A stretch of 64,000 bases of DNA, taken from Xenorhabdus ehlersii. GTDB lineage: Bacteria; Pseudomonadota; Gammaproteobacteria; Enterobacterales; Enterobacteriaceae. The stretch is taken from positions 620,001-684,000 of the forward strand of contig NZ_RAQI01000002.1 in assembly GCF_003610465.1 (NCBI RefSeq). The letters run 5' to 3'. Of this stretch, positions 56,908-64,000 are shown in pieces (positions within the stretch are counted from its first letter, which is position 1; every line of letters begins with the position of its first letter). The notes beneath the pieces were generated by a model. That model made no database searches. It was not told the origin of the DNA and saw only the letters and a program-made list of their open reading frames with translations. The position numbers were made by a program, and so were the translations under genes.

Positions 56908-59013
56908 CTACCTCGTTACAGCCATTTCAGCAGGCTGATGCGCCAAATCCAGGGCAATTTTTACAGATTCATCTAAGTAAGGATCCGGCCCTTTATAATC
57001 TTTTGGTAAATCATCAAGCGATTTGAGCGGTTTTTTACCTTCCCGTTTAAAGCGTTCATTAAGACGATTCAATTTGTTTGTTTCGTATTCCTTGTTTTCT
57101 TTCTCTCTTTGAGCATAGTTCAAGGAGTAAACGCCGTTACGTTCTTTGATGACTTTATAGTAAGCAATATCCTGTTTGATATATTTAAACTCAGGATCAT
57201 TAGCAATCCGTTGATTATACAGCTTAGTCAGTAGTGGGGTTAACTCTGAAATCACTTTCAAGGAAGTATAATGCGCAGGCTGAATGCTGTCCCAAGGTAA
57301 CGCATTATCCTCTTGACTTTCCCCTATTTCAGACGGTTCTTTTCCTGTCGGCATAATGATATCAGGCGTTACCCCCTTAAGCTGGGTGCTACCACCATTT
57401 ATCCGATAGAATTTCTGGATCGTGTATTGCACAGAGCCAATTTCAGGCCATTCAGGTCGTAGCATTTGATCATAAATACGATTCAAAGGGCGATATTGCT
57501 GAACGGTACCTTTACCGAAAGAAGACTCTCCCACAATTAATCCACGTCCATAATCTTGCATCGCAGCCGCAAAAATTTCAGATGCAGAAGCACTTCTATT
57601 GTCAATCAGAACAACCAGAGGCCCTTTATAGTATCTTGCCTCATCTGTATCTGCCTCCACTTTAACTCTACCGGTATTGTCCCGAATCTGGACAACGGGA
57701 CCAGTAGGAATAAATAAGCCAGATAACGATACCGCTTCTGTTAGCGCTCCACCACCATTGCCACGCAAATCAATAACAACCGAGACAACCTTCTGTTTAG
57801 TGAGTTTCTGTAACTGCACTTTTACATCGTTAGTCAAGCCGACATAGAAACTTGGTATATCCAAAACACCAACCTTCTCTTTCCCTACCGTTTTCACCGA
57901 CATCTTGACAGCATTATCTTCAAGGCGGATATTCTCGCGGGTTAAGGTAACAATGTGGTTTTTTGCCCCTTTTGTACTTGGAGTGATTTCAAGGCGGACT
58001 TTACTCCCCTTCGGCCCTTTAATAAGAGCAACAACATCTTCCAAACGCCATCCAACAACATCGACAATTGGCTTGCCTACTTGCCCAACACCAATGATTT
58101 TATCTCCAACTTTCAATAAATTGCTTTTGGCCGCCGGACCGCCTGCAAGCAATGAACGAATGGCAATATACTCATCATCATATTGTAAAGCAGCGCCGAT
58201 GCCCTCAAGAGATAAGCTCATCTCTGAATTAAACTGTTCTGTATCACGAGGAGAGAGATAACTGGTATGCGGATCTATTTCACGGGCAAAAGCCATCATA
58301 ATGCTTTGAAAAACATCCTCACTCTTGGTTTGTGTGAGGCGTTTTAATAACGTCCGATAGCGCTTAGTCAGAGTTTCTTTAATTTCTTTATCATCTTTTT
58401 TGCCGGATAACTTGAGGTTTATCCAATCAAATTTGATTTTGGCATCCCAAAGCCTATCCAACTCTTCAATACTCTTTGGCCATGGTGCTTTGATACGGTC
58501 GGTTTCAATGGTGTCATGACCGTTTAAGTCAACGGGTTGTTCTAAACGGGAGAGCACATATTGATAACGTTCAAAGCGGCGCTTTTGCATAAGATTAAAT
58601 AGATCATAAGGAAATTTTAGATCGCCATTTTCAAGCTCTTTTCCTAATTCTCCCTTTTGAGACGCGAATGGGACGATATCAGATGCCAAAAAAACATTGT
58701 GTCCATAATCCAGTTGATTCAGGTAACGATCAAAAATTTTTCCTGAAAAATCTGCATCCAGATAAAACTGGCGATAATGAGAACGAAGAAAGCGGGAAAC
58801 AATCCGCTTACTTACTGTGAGATGCTGTGGTTCCGGTTTTAAATCTGGCAGTTGGCTCAGGCTGATAACAGCCGTATTGTGATCATTAATGACATTGGCG
58901 TTAGTAGCGTGGCTACCATTCGCGACATTGTCATTAATAGTATCTGCATAACCTATACTAGAAAATGATAGACCTAAAACGAAAGCCAATGTAATGAGTT
59001 TGTTCATGCCCAA
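56908..59013 (-). CDS. prc: tail-specific protease Prc (Tsp)
   Basis: 701 residues (E. coli 682). Signal peptide KLITLAFVLGLSFSSIGYA. A PDZ domain lies at about 240-320 (LEGIGAALQYDDEYIAIRSL, AAKSNLLKVGDKIIGVGQ). The S41 catalytic part has VVIDLRGNGGGALTEAVSLS, NRSASASEIFAAAMQDYGRG (catalytic Ser) and GESSFGKGTVQQYRPL (catalytic Lys). It trims C-termini of periplasmic proteins such as PBP3 and, with NlpI, MepS. Follows proQ by 13 bp. Confidence 0.96.
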   Translation of the reverse strand: MGMNKLITLAFVLGLSFSSIGYADTINDNVANGSHATNANVINDHNTAVISLSQLPDLKPEPQHLTVSKRIVSRFLRSHYRQFYLDADFSGKIFDRYLNQLDYGHNVFLASDIVPFASQKGELGKELENGDLKFPYDLFNLMQKRRFERYQYVLSRLEQPVDLNGHDTIETDRIKAPWPKSIEELDRLWDAKIKFDWINLKLSGKKDDKEIKETLTKRYRTLLKRLTQTKSEDVFQSIMMAFAREIDPHTSYLSPRDTEQFNSEMSLSLEGIGAALQYDDEYIAIRSLLAGGPAAKSNLLKVGDKIIGVGQVGKPIVDVVGWRLEDVVALIKGPKGSKVRLEITPSTKGAKNHIVTLTRENIRLEDNAVKMSVKTVGKEKVGVLDIPSFYVGLTNDVKVQLQKLTKQKVVSVVIDLRGNGGGALTEAVSLSGLFIPTGPVVQIRDNTGRVKVEADTDEARYYKGPLVVLIDNRSASASEIFAAAMQDYGRGLIVGESSFGKGTVQQYRPLNRIYDQMLRPEWPEIGSVQYTIQKFYRINGGSTQLKGVTPDIIMPTGKEPSEIGESQEDNALPWDSIQPAHYTSLKVISELTPLLTKLYNQRIANDPEFKYIKQDIAYYKVIKERNGVYSLNYAQREKENKEYETNKLNRLNERFKREGKKPLKSLDDLPKDYKGPDPYLDESVKIALDLAHQPAEMAVTR

Positions 59014-59026
59014 GTTGGCCTCCGTA

Positions 59027-59737
59027 TCAGAACTTTAAGTGTTCTGCGCGTACAATCATTGCTAAACCAGTAGGTAACTGCACTCTGACACCATCTTTTG
59101 CAATTTCAAGCACAGATGCATCCATTAAACTTTTTCCTACGTTTATTTTGATAGTCTGACCGACTTTCAAAGAGGATACGTCAGTGACTGAGTTTAACTC
59201 AGGTTGTGCAATTTTTTTTATGGTTTTATCTGCTGGTTTACGCGATTGTTGCGGGCGGTTTTGCGAACGCACCGGACGTTTTTCACCCTCACCTGATCTC
59301 TTTTGACGGTGAGGAGCCGGCTTTTTATTCACAGGGCGTTCATTTTTCTTGTCAGATACGTTTTCAGTTTCACGTTTCTTGGCACGCTGTTCAGATCGTT
59401 GAGCCTGTACCCGTGCTTTCGCTTCTGCCAGTTGCTGACGCGCATGTTCAATATGTTCAATTTCCAGCTCGCCACACATGTTTCCGTCAAGGTCAACACG
59501 CTGGGCTCCTTCTTTTACACCATAGAGATAACGCCAACTGGAGGTATACAAGCGCAAAGCAGAACGGAGCTGTGTTTTACTCAAACACTCCTCATCCTGA
59601 ATACGTTCAACGATGTCCTGGAAGATCCCGATCTTCAAAGGACGTGCTTCACCTTCTGCTACAAAGCAAAGCGGGAAGCGCTCAGCCAAGAAAGCAATGA
59701 CTTCTTTACTACTGTTCAACTTAGGTTGATTTTCCAT
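59027..59737 (-). CDS. proQ: RNA chaperone ProQ
   Basis: 236 residues. The FinO-like RNA-binding domain covers 1-120 ([44 protein letters not shown]). A basic, disordered linker follows ([20 protein letters not shown]). The C-terminal Tudor-like domain is [20 protein letters not shown] then [18 protein letters not shown]. Binds many sRNAs and 3' ends. Confidence 0.96.
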   Translation of the reverse strand: MENQPKLNSSKEVIAFLAERFPLCFVAEGEARPLKIGIFQDIVERIQDEECLSKTQLRSALRLYTSSWRYLYGVKEGAQRVDLDGNMCGELEIEHIEHARQQLAEAKARVQAQRSEQRAKKRETENVSDKKNERPVNKKPAPHRQKRSGEGEKRPVRSQNRPQQSRKPADKTIKKIAQPELNSVTDVSSLKVGQTIKINVGKSLMDASVLEIAKDGVRVQLPTGLAMIVRAEHLKF

Positions 59738-59832
59738 GAAATTTCCTGATTACAACGGTTTTGCCAACCAGCGCAGGCATGAACAGGCGACATTATAATA
59801 GCGTTGCTGATAAATGCCACGTTATACGTATG

Positions 59833-60330
59833 TTAAGTTACGTTCTGTTGTAGATATTTTGACACAACACATTGTTCCAAATGACTACAAAGCCTGATAA
59901 CTAGCGCTTTCAAGCCATTTTCATCATTCTCGTCAAACCGATCAAAAACTGTGCTATCAATATCCAAAACGCCAATAACTTGCCCATTGATTTCTAAAGG
60001 AAGTACAATTTCAGCATTACTGGTGGCATCGCAGGCTATATGACCGGGGAAAGCATGCACATCAGAAATACGCTGTATACTCTTATTTGCAACAGCCGTT
60101 CCGCATACACCTTTTCCTACAGGAATACGAACGCAAGCGATCTTACCCTGAAATGGCCCTAAAACTAGGGTATCATCATCAACTAAATAAAAGCCAACCC
60201 AATTAACAATATCCAAACGTTCGTATAACAATGCGCTTGTGTTAGCAAGAGAAGCGATAAGATCGTACTCCCCTGATAGCAGTGCCATCAGACTATCTGC
60301 TAGCTCTTGATAAAATTCATTCTTATCCAT
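59833..60330 (-). CDS. msrC: free methionine-(R)-sulfoxide reductase MsrC
   Basis: 165 residues, a single GAF domain. NTSALLYERLDIVNWVGFYL, then GPFQGKIACVRIPVGKGVCG-TAV and HIACDATSNAEIVLPLEING hold the three redox Cys of the family. It reduces free methionine-R-sulfoxide using thioredoxin. Neighbour of proQ, as in E. coli (yebR). Confidence 0.94.
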   Translation of the reverse strand: MDKNEFYQELADSLMALLSGEYDLIASLANTSALLYERLDIVNWVGFYLVDDDTLVLGPFQGKIACVRIPVGKGVCGTAVANKSIQRISDVHAFPGHIACDATSNAEIVLPLEINGQVIGVLDIDSTVFDRFDENDENGLKALVIRLCSHLEQCVVSKYLQQNVT

Positions 60331-60597
60331 AAGCTCCTACGCAATAGACAATATTTAACAAAATAAAAACAATGATTTTACATAAAATTTTTACCATATT
60401 TAACAGACTATTTCTAAGCATAATCTGCCACTATGATTTAAATTTTCTTTCAGAATACCGTCTCTCTTCCTGAATTTAAATTTTCTTTAATTATTTTTAC
60501 CAGTATTCACTTGTAAAATTTAGGGAGATATCACAGCTTATTTAAAAACTAGCGTGACTTGCACCCAGGATCGTGTCTTGTTACTTTAAGCACAAGC
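60331..60597. other. A+T-rich spacer upstream of msrC
   Basis: Nothing beyond the msrC promoter area is visible. Confidence 0.4.
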
Positions 60598-60632
60598 AAA
60601 AAAAAGGCCGAGTTCACTCCTCTACTCGGCCT
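60598..60632 (-). terminator. terminator of the yobA-yebZ-yebY transcript
   Basis: AGGCCGAGT / ACTCGGCCT, a perfect 9-bp stem with a 10-base loop; on the minus strand it is followed by seven T. Confidence 0.88.
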
Positions 60633-60744
60633 AGGGAAAAATAGCTCTATCAAAGAGCCTTGCGCTAAAAGTTGCCATTGAGACGTAGAACAACTTACGA
60701 CTTAAAGCGTAGTTGACATACAATGATTTACCAAATTTTAACCA

Positions 60745-61095
60745 TTACCGGTTGGATAGATGGTCACATAAAGCCAATGCCGCTTTCTGGAATGGCTCAA
60801 CGCTCATTTTTTGATTGGGATGATCGGGATCATTTAAAAGGATTGTCTCTAATGATGATGCAATCACTTTATTGGCTTGCATAAGTTGTGTTGCTCGATC
60901 ATTCAACGGATACTGCATCAATGTGCTGGGATTTATCACAAACAACGCGCCATTTGCTCGACAATCAAGCATAACCTCTTCGCGAGTAAATGCCCACTGT
61001 TTGCCAAACTGTAGCTTGCTAATGGTTTTTATTGGTGCAGCCACTCCCTGAAAAGAGAGAAGCAAAAGAGGCAGAGCCCAAAATAGTCGTTTCAT
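60745..61095 (-). CDS. yebY: YebY, secreted DUF2511 protein of the copper operon
   Basis: 116 residues. Signal peptide [20 protein letters not shown]. The mature part ([44 protein letters not shown]) matches E. coli YebY, with Cys residues in VMLDCRANG and ALALCDHL. The function is poorly known; always found with yobA-yebZ. Confidence 0.92.
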   Translation of the reverse strand: MKRLFWALPLLLLSFQGVAAPIKTISKLQFGKQWAFTREEVMLDCRANGALFVINPSTLMQYPLNDRATQLMQANKVIASSLETILLNDPDHPNQKMSVEPFQKAALALCDHLSNR

Positions 61096-61180
61096 TATTT
61101 TTCCCCTGATAGAGACATACCGTGATTTTATCGTTAATTTTCCTGTTTATGTACCCAGATTTGCACCAATCATTCAAGAA

Positions 61181-62104
61181 TCACGCAGGAGGTTGCGTTG
61201 CAAAAATCGCTACGCATAGCAATGCGGTTGTACCCAGAATAATTTCCAGCCAGCTATTGATCATCAATTGCTGATAGCACCTTTTCTGTTTTAACTTAGG
61301 AACTAAAATATAGCGGTTAATCAAAGCCAAAAGAACCATTCCAATAACCAAAACTATTTTTAACCATAGCATGGATTGGTATTCAGACAGAGCTCGACTG
61401 AAAATGGGCCAATCTGGAATGAGAATCACACTACTCACAATTCCTGTCACAATCACCAGAAACACGGCAAAATGCCCATAAAGAGAGAATTTTCTCATGG
61501 CTATTACGCTATCTGCATATAGGTTAGTCGCATTCGGCGATAAGTTTGTTTCTGCTGGCGGCCGTAATCGCAAGAATTGCAGACACACTAAGAATGGCCA
61601 CAATCCACCAAACCAGTAACCTGCACTGAGTAAATGGATAACCTGATTGGCTTGAAGTAATAGCCCTATGCTTCCTTCATACATAGCTGCATGTCCAATG
61701 AAAGCATGGTTTGAGAGTAAAATAATCGAGCAACCTAACAACAGGAAATTTCTGACTTTAATATTGGAAAGGAACAGTCCACCAACAGCAAGTACAGCTA
61801 TCAATAACTGCCATCTCCATACTTGCCCAAAAGAGGTTCCCAAGACAGCCAGCCAGATATCCAGAGCATAAACATCGTGCCAGCCATCCCCCATTAATCC
61901 AGCCTGTACAATAAACCAGATGATTGAGGTTATCAAAGCCAGCACAGTGCTGATTAAGATTCCAACTTTTAACCGTTCTCTCATTAGGATCGAGAAATGC
62001 CCAGAAACAAGCATTACGGTGAATAAGCTAAGGCCGAACATCAATATGACGACCACAAAATGAGAGAAACGGCAGAATATGTATAGCGCCTCTAGAGAGA
62101 TCAT
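61181..62104 (-). CDS. yebZ: copper-homeostasis membrane protein CopD/PcoD-like YebZ
   Basis: 307 residues with about eight membrane segments. HFVVVILMFGLSLFTVMLVS at the start, LLSNHAFIGHAAMYEGSIGL and VIHLLSAGYWFGGLWPFLVC carry conserved His residues proposed to bind copper or haem. The start ATG overlaps the yobA stop (TAATGA). Likely acts with YobA in copper uptake across the inner membrane. Confidence 0.92.
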   Translation of the reverse strand: MISLEALYIFCRFSHFVVVILMFGLSLFTVMLVSGHFSILMRERLKVGILISTVLALITSIIWFIVQAGLMGDGWHDVYALDIWLAVLGTSFGQVWRWQLLIAVLAVGGLFLSNIKVRNFLLLGCSIILLSNHAFIGHAAMYEGSIGLLLQANQVIHLLSAGYWFGGLWPFLVCLQFLRLRPPAETNLSPNATNLYADSVIAMRKFSLYGHFAVFLVIVTGIVSSVILIPDWPIFSRALSEYQSMLWLKIVLVIGMVLLALINRYILVPKLKQKRCYQQLMINSWLEIILGTTALLCVAIFATQPPA

Positions 62105-62490
62105 TATCTTACGGTAAAACTATAAACGCCTTTTGTTTTATGACCATCGACAGAGAGTACACTCCAATCAACACTGTATTTTCCCGCAGTAAGTTTGCCT
62201 TCAACTGGCAGGATTAACTTGGTTTTGGTTTCAGGATCGAGTTCCAACTTACCTGTTTTCACTACGGCTCTTTCTGGGCCAATCAATTTTACCTTACTGA
62301 ATCCAAGTTCAATACGTTCTGAGAAGTTCAAGGTGATAGTTTGTGGGGCAGCTTCAACCGTTGTATTTTCTGCGGGAGTCTGATCTTTCAAATGTGCATG
62401 GGCCAAAGCCTGCTGACAAGACATGCCGACAAACAGAACCACAAGAGTAGATAATTTGGTCCAGAATGAACGGATGTTAAGAATAAACAT
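62104..62490 (-). CDS. yobA: periplasmic copper-binding protein CopC-like YobA
   Basis: 128 residues. After the signal peptide (STLVVLFVGMSCQQALA) the mature protein begins HAHLKDQTPAEN, whose N-terminal His gives the Cu(II) brace. The rest is the CopC fold (ITLNFSERIELGFSKVKLIG) and ends with the DWSVLSVDGHKTKGVYSFTV motif containing the second His. First gene of yobA-yebZ-yebY. Confidence 0.94.
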   Translation of the reverse strand: MFILNIRSFWTKLSTLVVLFVGMSCQQALAHAHLKDQTPAENTTVEAAPQTITLNFSERIELGFSKVKLIGPERAVVKTGKLELDPETKTKLILPVEGKLTAGKYSVDWSVLSVDGHKTKGVYSFTVR

Positions 62491-62726
62491 ATAGATAACC
62501 CTTTAATATGTAGATGAATTCTTTATACTTGAAGGGAGATTCTATACCAAAAAATCTGTTTAATCTGCGGTAATTGACGAGTAATGTCCTGACCTGTGAG
62601 ACACTACGCAAAAATGGGGATAAAAGAAGGAGAACCGTAACCCCGGTTTCACCATGCATGAAAAAACACGCAAAGAAACGGGAGTTACGATGGAAAAACC
62701 GATCAAATTGAAAGACGAAGGCTATA
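62491..62726. other. gap between ftnA and yobA
   Basis: Holds the yobA promoter. A plus-strand frame MHEKTRKETGVTMEKPIKLK (62655-62750) overlaps the end of ftnA and is not convincing. Confidence 0.35.
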
Positions 62727-63233
62727 TCAGGCGTGTGCCGGTACCATAGACAATCCCTTAAGTTCTTTATCCAACAGGAACAGAGCTTTTCCACTTTCGC
62801 CCACCATCTCCAGTTTGTCCAGAATGGATTTGAACAGTTTCTCTTCTTCATGCTGTTCAGCAACATACCACTGCAAGAAATTAAAAGTGGAATAGTCTTG
62901 TGTCGTCATCGCTACATGGGCAAGTTTATTAATCTCTTCTGTGATCAATTTTTCATGCTCATAAGTCTGATTAAATACATCAGAGATAGACTTGAATTCT
63001 ACAGGCGGGGCCTGAATAGCGCCCAATACAGGCATTGAACCAGTGTCACCTAAATAATCAAACAAACGTTGCATATGTTGCATCTCTTCCTGTGAATGAG
63101 TCTTTAAAAACGCTGCAGCGCCTTCATATCCTTTATCACTGCACCATGCACTCATTTGCAGGTATAAATTCGCAGAATAAAATTCCAGGTTTAATTGCTC
63201 ATTTAATTTTTTGATCATTTCTTGTTTTAACAT
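62727..63233 (-). CDS. ftnA: non-haem ferritin FtnA
   Basis: 168 residues. The four-helix bundle with ferroxidase ligands is visible: [20 protein letters not shown] (Glu17 type), [20 protein letters not shown] (E-x-x-H) and [20 protein letters not shown] (E-x-x-x-Q/E site). It stores iron in the cytosol. The C-terminus ends [10 protein letters not shown], differing from E. coli. AGGAG precedes the ATG. Confidence 0.96.
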   Translation of the reverse strand: MLKQEMIKKLNEQLNLEFYSANLYLQMSAWCSDKGYEGAAAFLKTHSQEEMQHMQRLFDYLGDTGSMPVLGAIQAPPVEFKSISDVFNQTYEHEKLITEEINKLAHVAMTTQDYSTFNFLQWYVAEQHEEEKLFKSILDKLEMVGESGKALFLLDKELKGLSMVPAHA

Positions 63234-63569
63234 CGGCCAACTCTCCTAATAACTCATTAAACTTGGCGTATTATGCCAATTAAAACCACACAATACAAAA
63301 AACAAAATAAAAATATATAAGAATTTGATAAATAAGGTTTTATTCACAACAAATAAACAAGAATAAATCTCATTAAATATGAGAAAATAAGAATCAGTTT
63401 TGTTTAATTAAATTTTTATTCAAAAAAACATTTTTAATAAAAATGAGAATTGATATTATTTATGTTTATTAGATGTATTTTTACCCTTTTTTAAACAACT
63501 TGCTAAACAAAAAAGAGTCTATTAATTTTCTTTTAGAGAAATTAAAAATGAGTTTTCAGAGAGGCCAAA
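63234..63569. promoter_or_regulatory. divergent ftnA/holE control region
   Basis: 336 bp, very A+T-rich. It must hold both promoters. AAATGAGAATTGATATTATTT (63441-63461) is a weak Fur-box-like stretch, not strong enough to call. Confidence 0.4.
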
Positions 63570-63800
63570 ATGGAACATAACTTAGCCAAATTATCTAAAG
63601 ATGAAATGAATAAGGTCAATGTTGATTTAGCCGCATCCGGTGTTGCTTTTAAAGAACGTTATAACATGCCTGTCATTCCTGACACTGTTGAACAATCACA
63701 ACCAGCACATCTGCGGGAATATTTCCAACAACGCTTACAGCATTACCGCCAGCAATCAAAATTACTGTCACGCCTGCCTTATGAGCCTAAAAGTCGCTGA
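63570..63800 (+). CDS. holE: DNA polymerase III subunit theta, HolE
   Basis: 76 residues, same size as E. coli Hol[21 protein letters not shown] then [19 protein letters not shown] and [11 protein letters not shown] are nearly the E. coli sequence. It stabilises the epsilon proofreading subunit in the core polymerase. Confidence 0.95.
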   Translation: MEHNLAKLSKDEMNKVNVDLAASGVAFKERYNMPVIPDTVEQSQPAHLREYFQQRLQHYRQQSKLLSRLPYEPKSR

Positions 63801-63816
63801 AGGAATGATATGAGAA

Positions 63817-63848
63817 AAGATAACCACCCGCAACGTGGTGGTTATCTT
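63817..63848. terminator. terminator between holE and the proline iminopeptidase gene
   Basis: AAGATAACCACC / GGTGGTTATCTT, a perfect 12-bp stem with an eight-base loop, in a convergent gap. Confidence 0.75.
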
Positions 63849-63865
63849 AACTATTTCCAGTAAAT

Positions 63866-64000
<135 letters not shown>

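Noticed and set aside
62655..62750. 31-residue plus-strand gene between yobA and ftnA
   Set aside because: Overlaps the ftnA coding end and has no supporting context or homology.
63441..63461. Fur box upstream of ftnA/holE
   Set aside because: Only about 10 of 19 consensus positions agree in a very A+T-rich background.

Overview
The window looks like chromosome of an entomopathogenic Morganellaceae bacterium, Xenorhabdus or Photorhabdus. The core genes are close to enterobacterial ones (putA/putP, fliAZ, fliC-fliDST, fliE/fliFGHIJKLMNOPQR, htpX-prc-proQ-msrC, yebY-yebZ-yobA, ftnA, holE). Between them lie a large nonribosomal peptide synthetase (NRPS), phage tail-fibre pieces and a PA-IL type lectin, a mix typical of these genera. 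The genus is inferred from gene content and remembered protein similarity, not from a search.

Layout. 1-2.2 kb: three leftward alpha/beta-hydrolases, the third a type II thioesterase of NRPS clusters. 2.4-4.6 kb: a lambda-like Cro/CI pair, with a DUF2335 membrane protein and a NADAR-family protein on the Cro side. 4.8-9.2 kb: an orphan nqrE, a Cml-type chloramphenicol exporter with a drug-sensing leader peptide, and small or broken genes. 9.7-11.5 kb: a phage tail-fibre gene and a LecA-like lectin. 11.5-14.2 kb: a decayed tract packed with perfect inverted repeats around a small SSB-like gene. 14.2-15.3 kb: an IS982-family insertion with a 9-bp target duplication and a frameshifted transposase. 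15.8-17.4 kb: two small hypothetical genes and a frameshifted remnant.

17.4-23.4 kb: divergent putP and putA with GTTGCA sites between them. 23.6-41.3 kb: the flagellar late and basal-body clusters, fliZ-fliA and fliC leftward, fliDST rightward, fliE leftward, and fliFGHIJKLMNOPQR rightward. Good sigma-28 promoter matches stand before fliC and fliD, and an unexpected one before fliJ. A tail-fibre C-terminus fragment and a Sel1-repeat fragment sit between fliT and fliE.

41.7-53.3 kb: an 11.6-kb, 3870-residue NRPS with order C-A-T-C/E-A-T-C-A-T-C/E-T. Its last module has lost its adenylation domain and there is no terminal thioesterase. It is followed by an SDR oxidoreductase and an SGNH/SASA-type esterase. 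55.8-64 kb: housekeeping genes in the same general order as in E. coli, ending inside a proline iminopeptidase gene.

The strongest leads are the Cml leader attenuator, the NRPS module without an A domain, the palindrome-rich tract, the Cro/CI-controlled DUF2335-NADAR unit, and the lectin gene beside the tail fibre.
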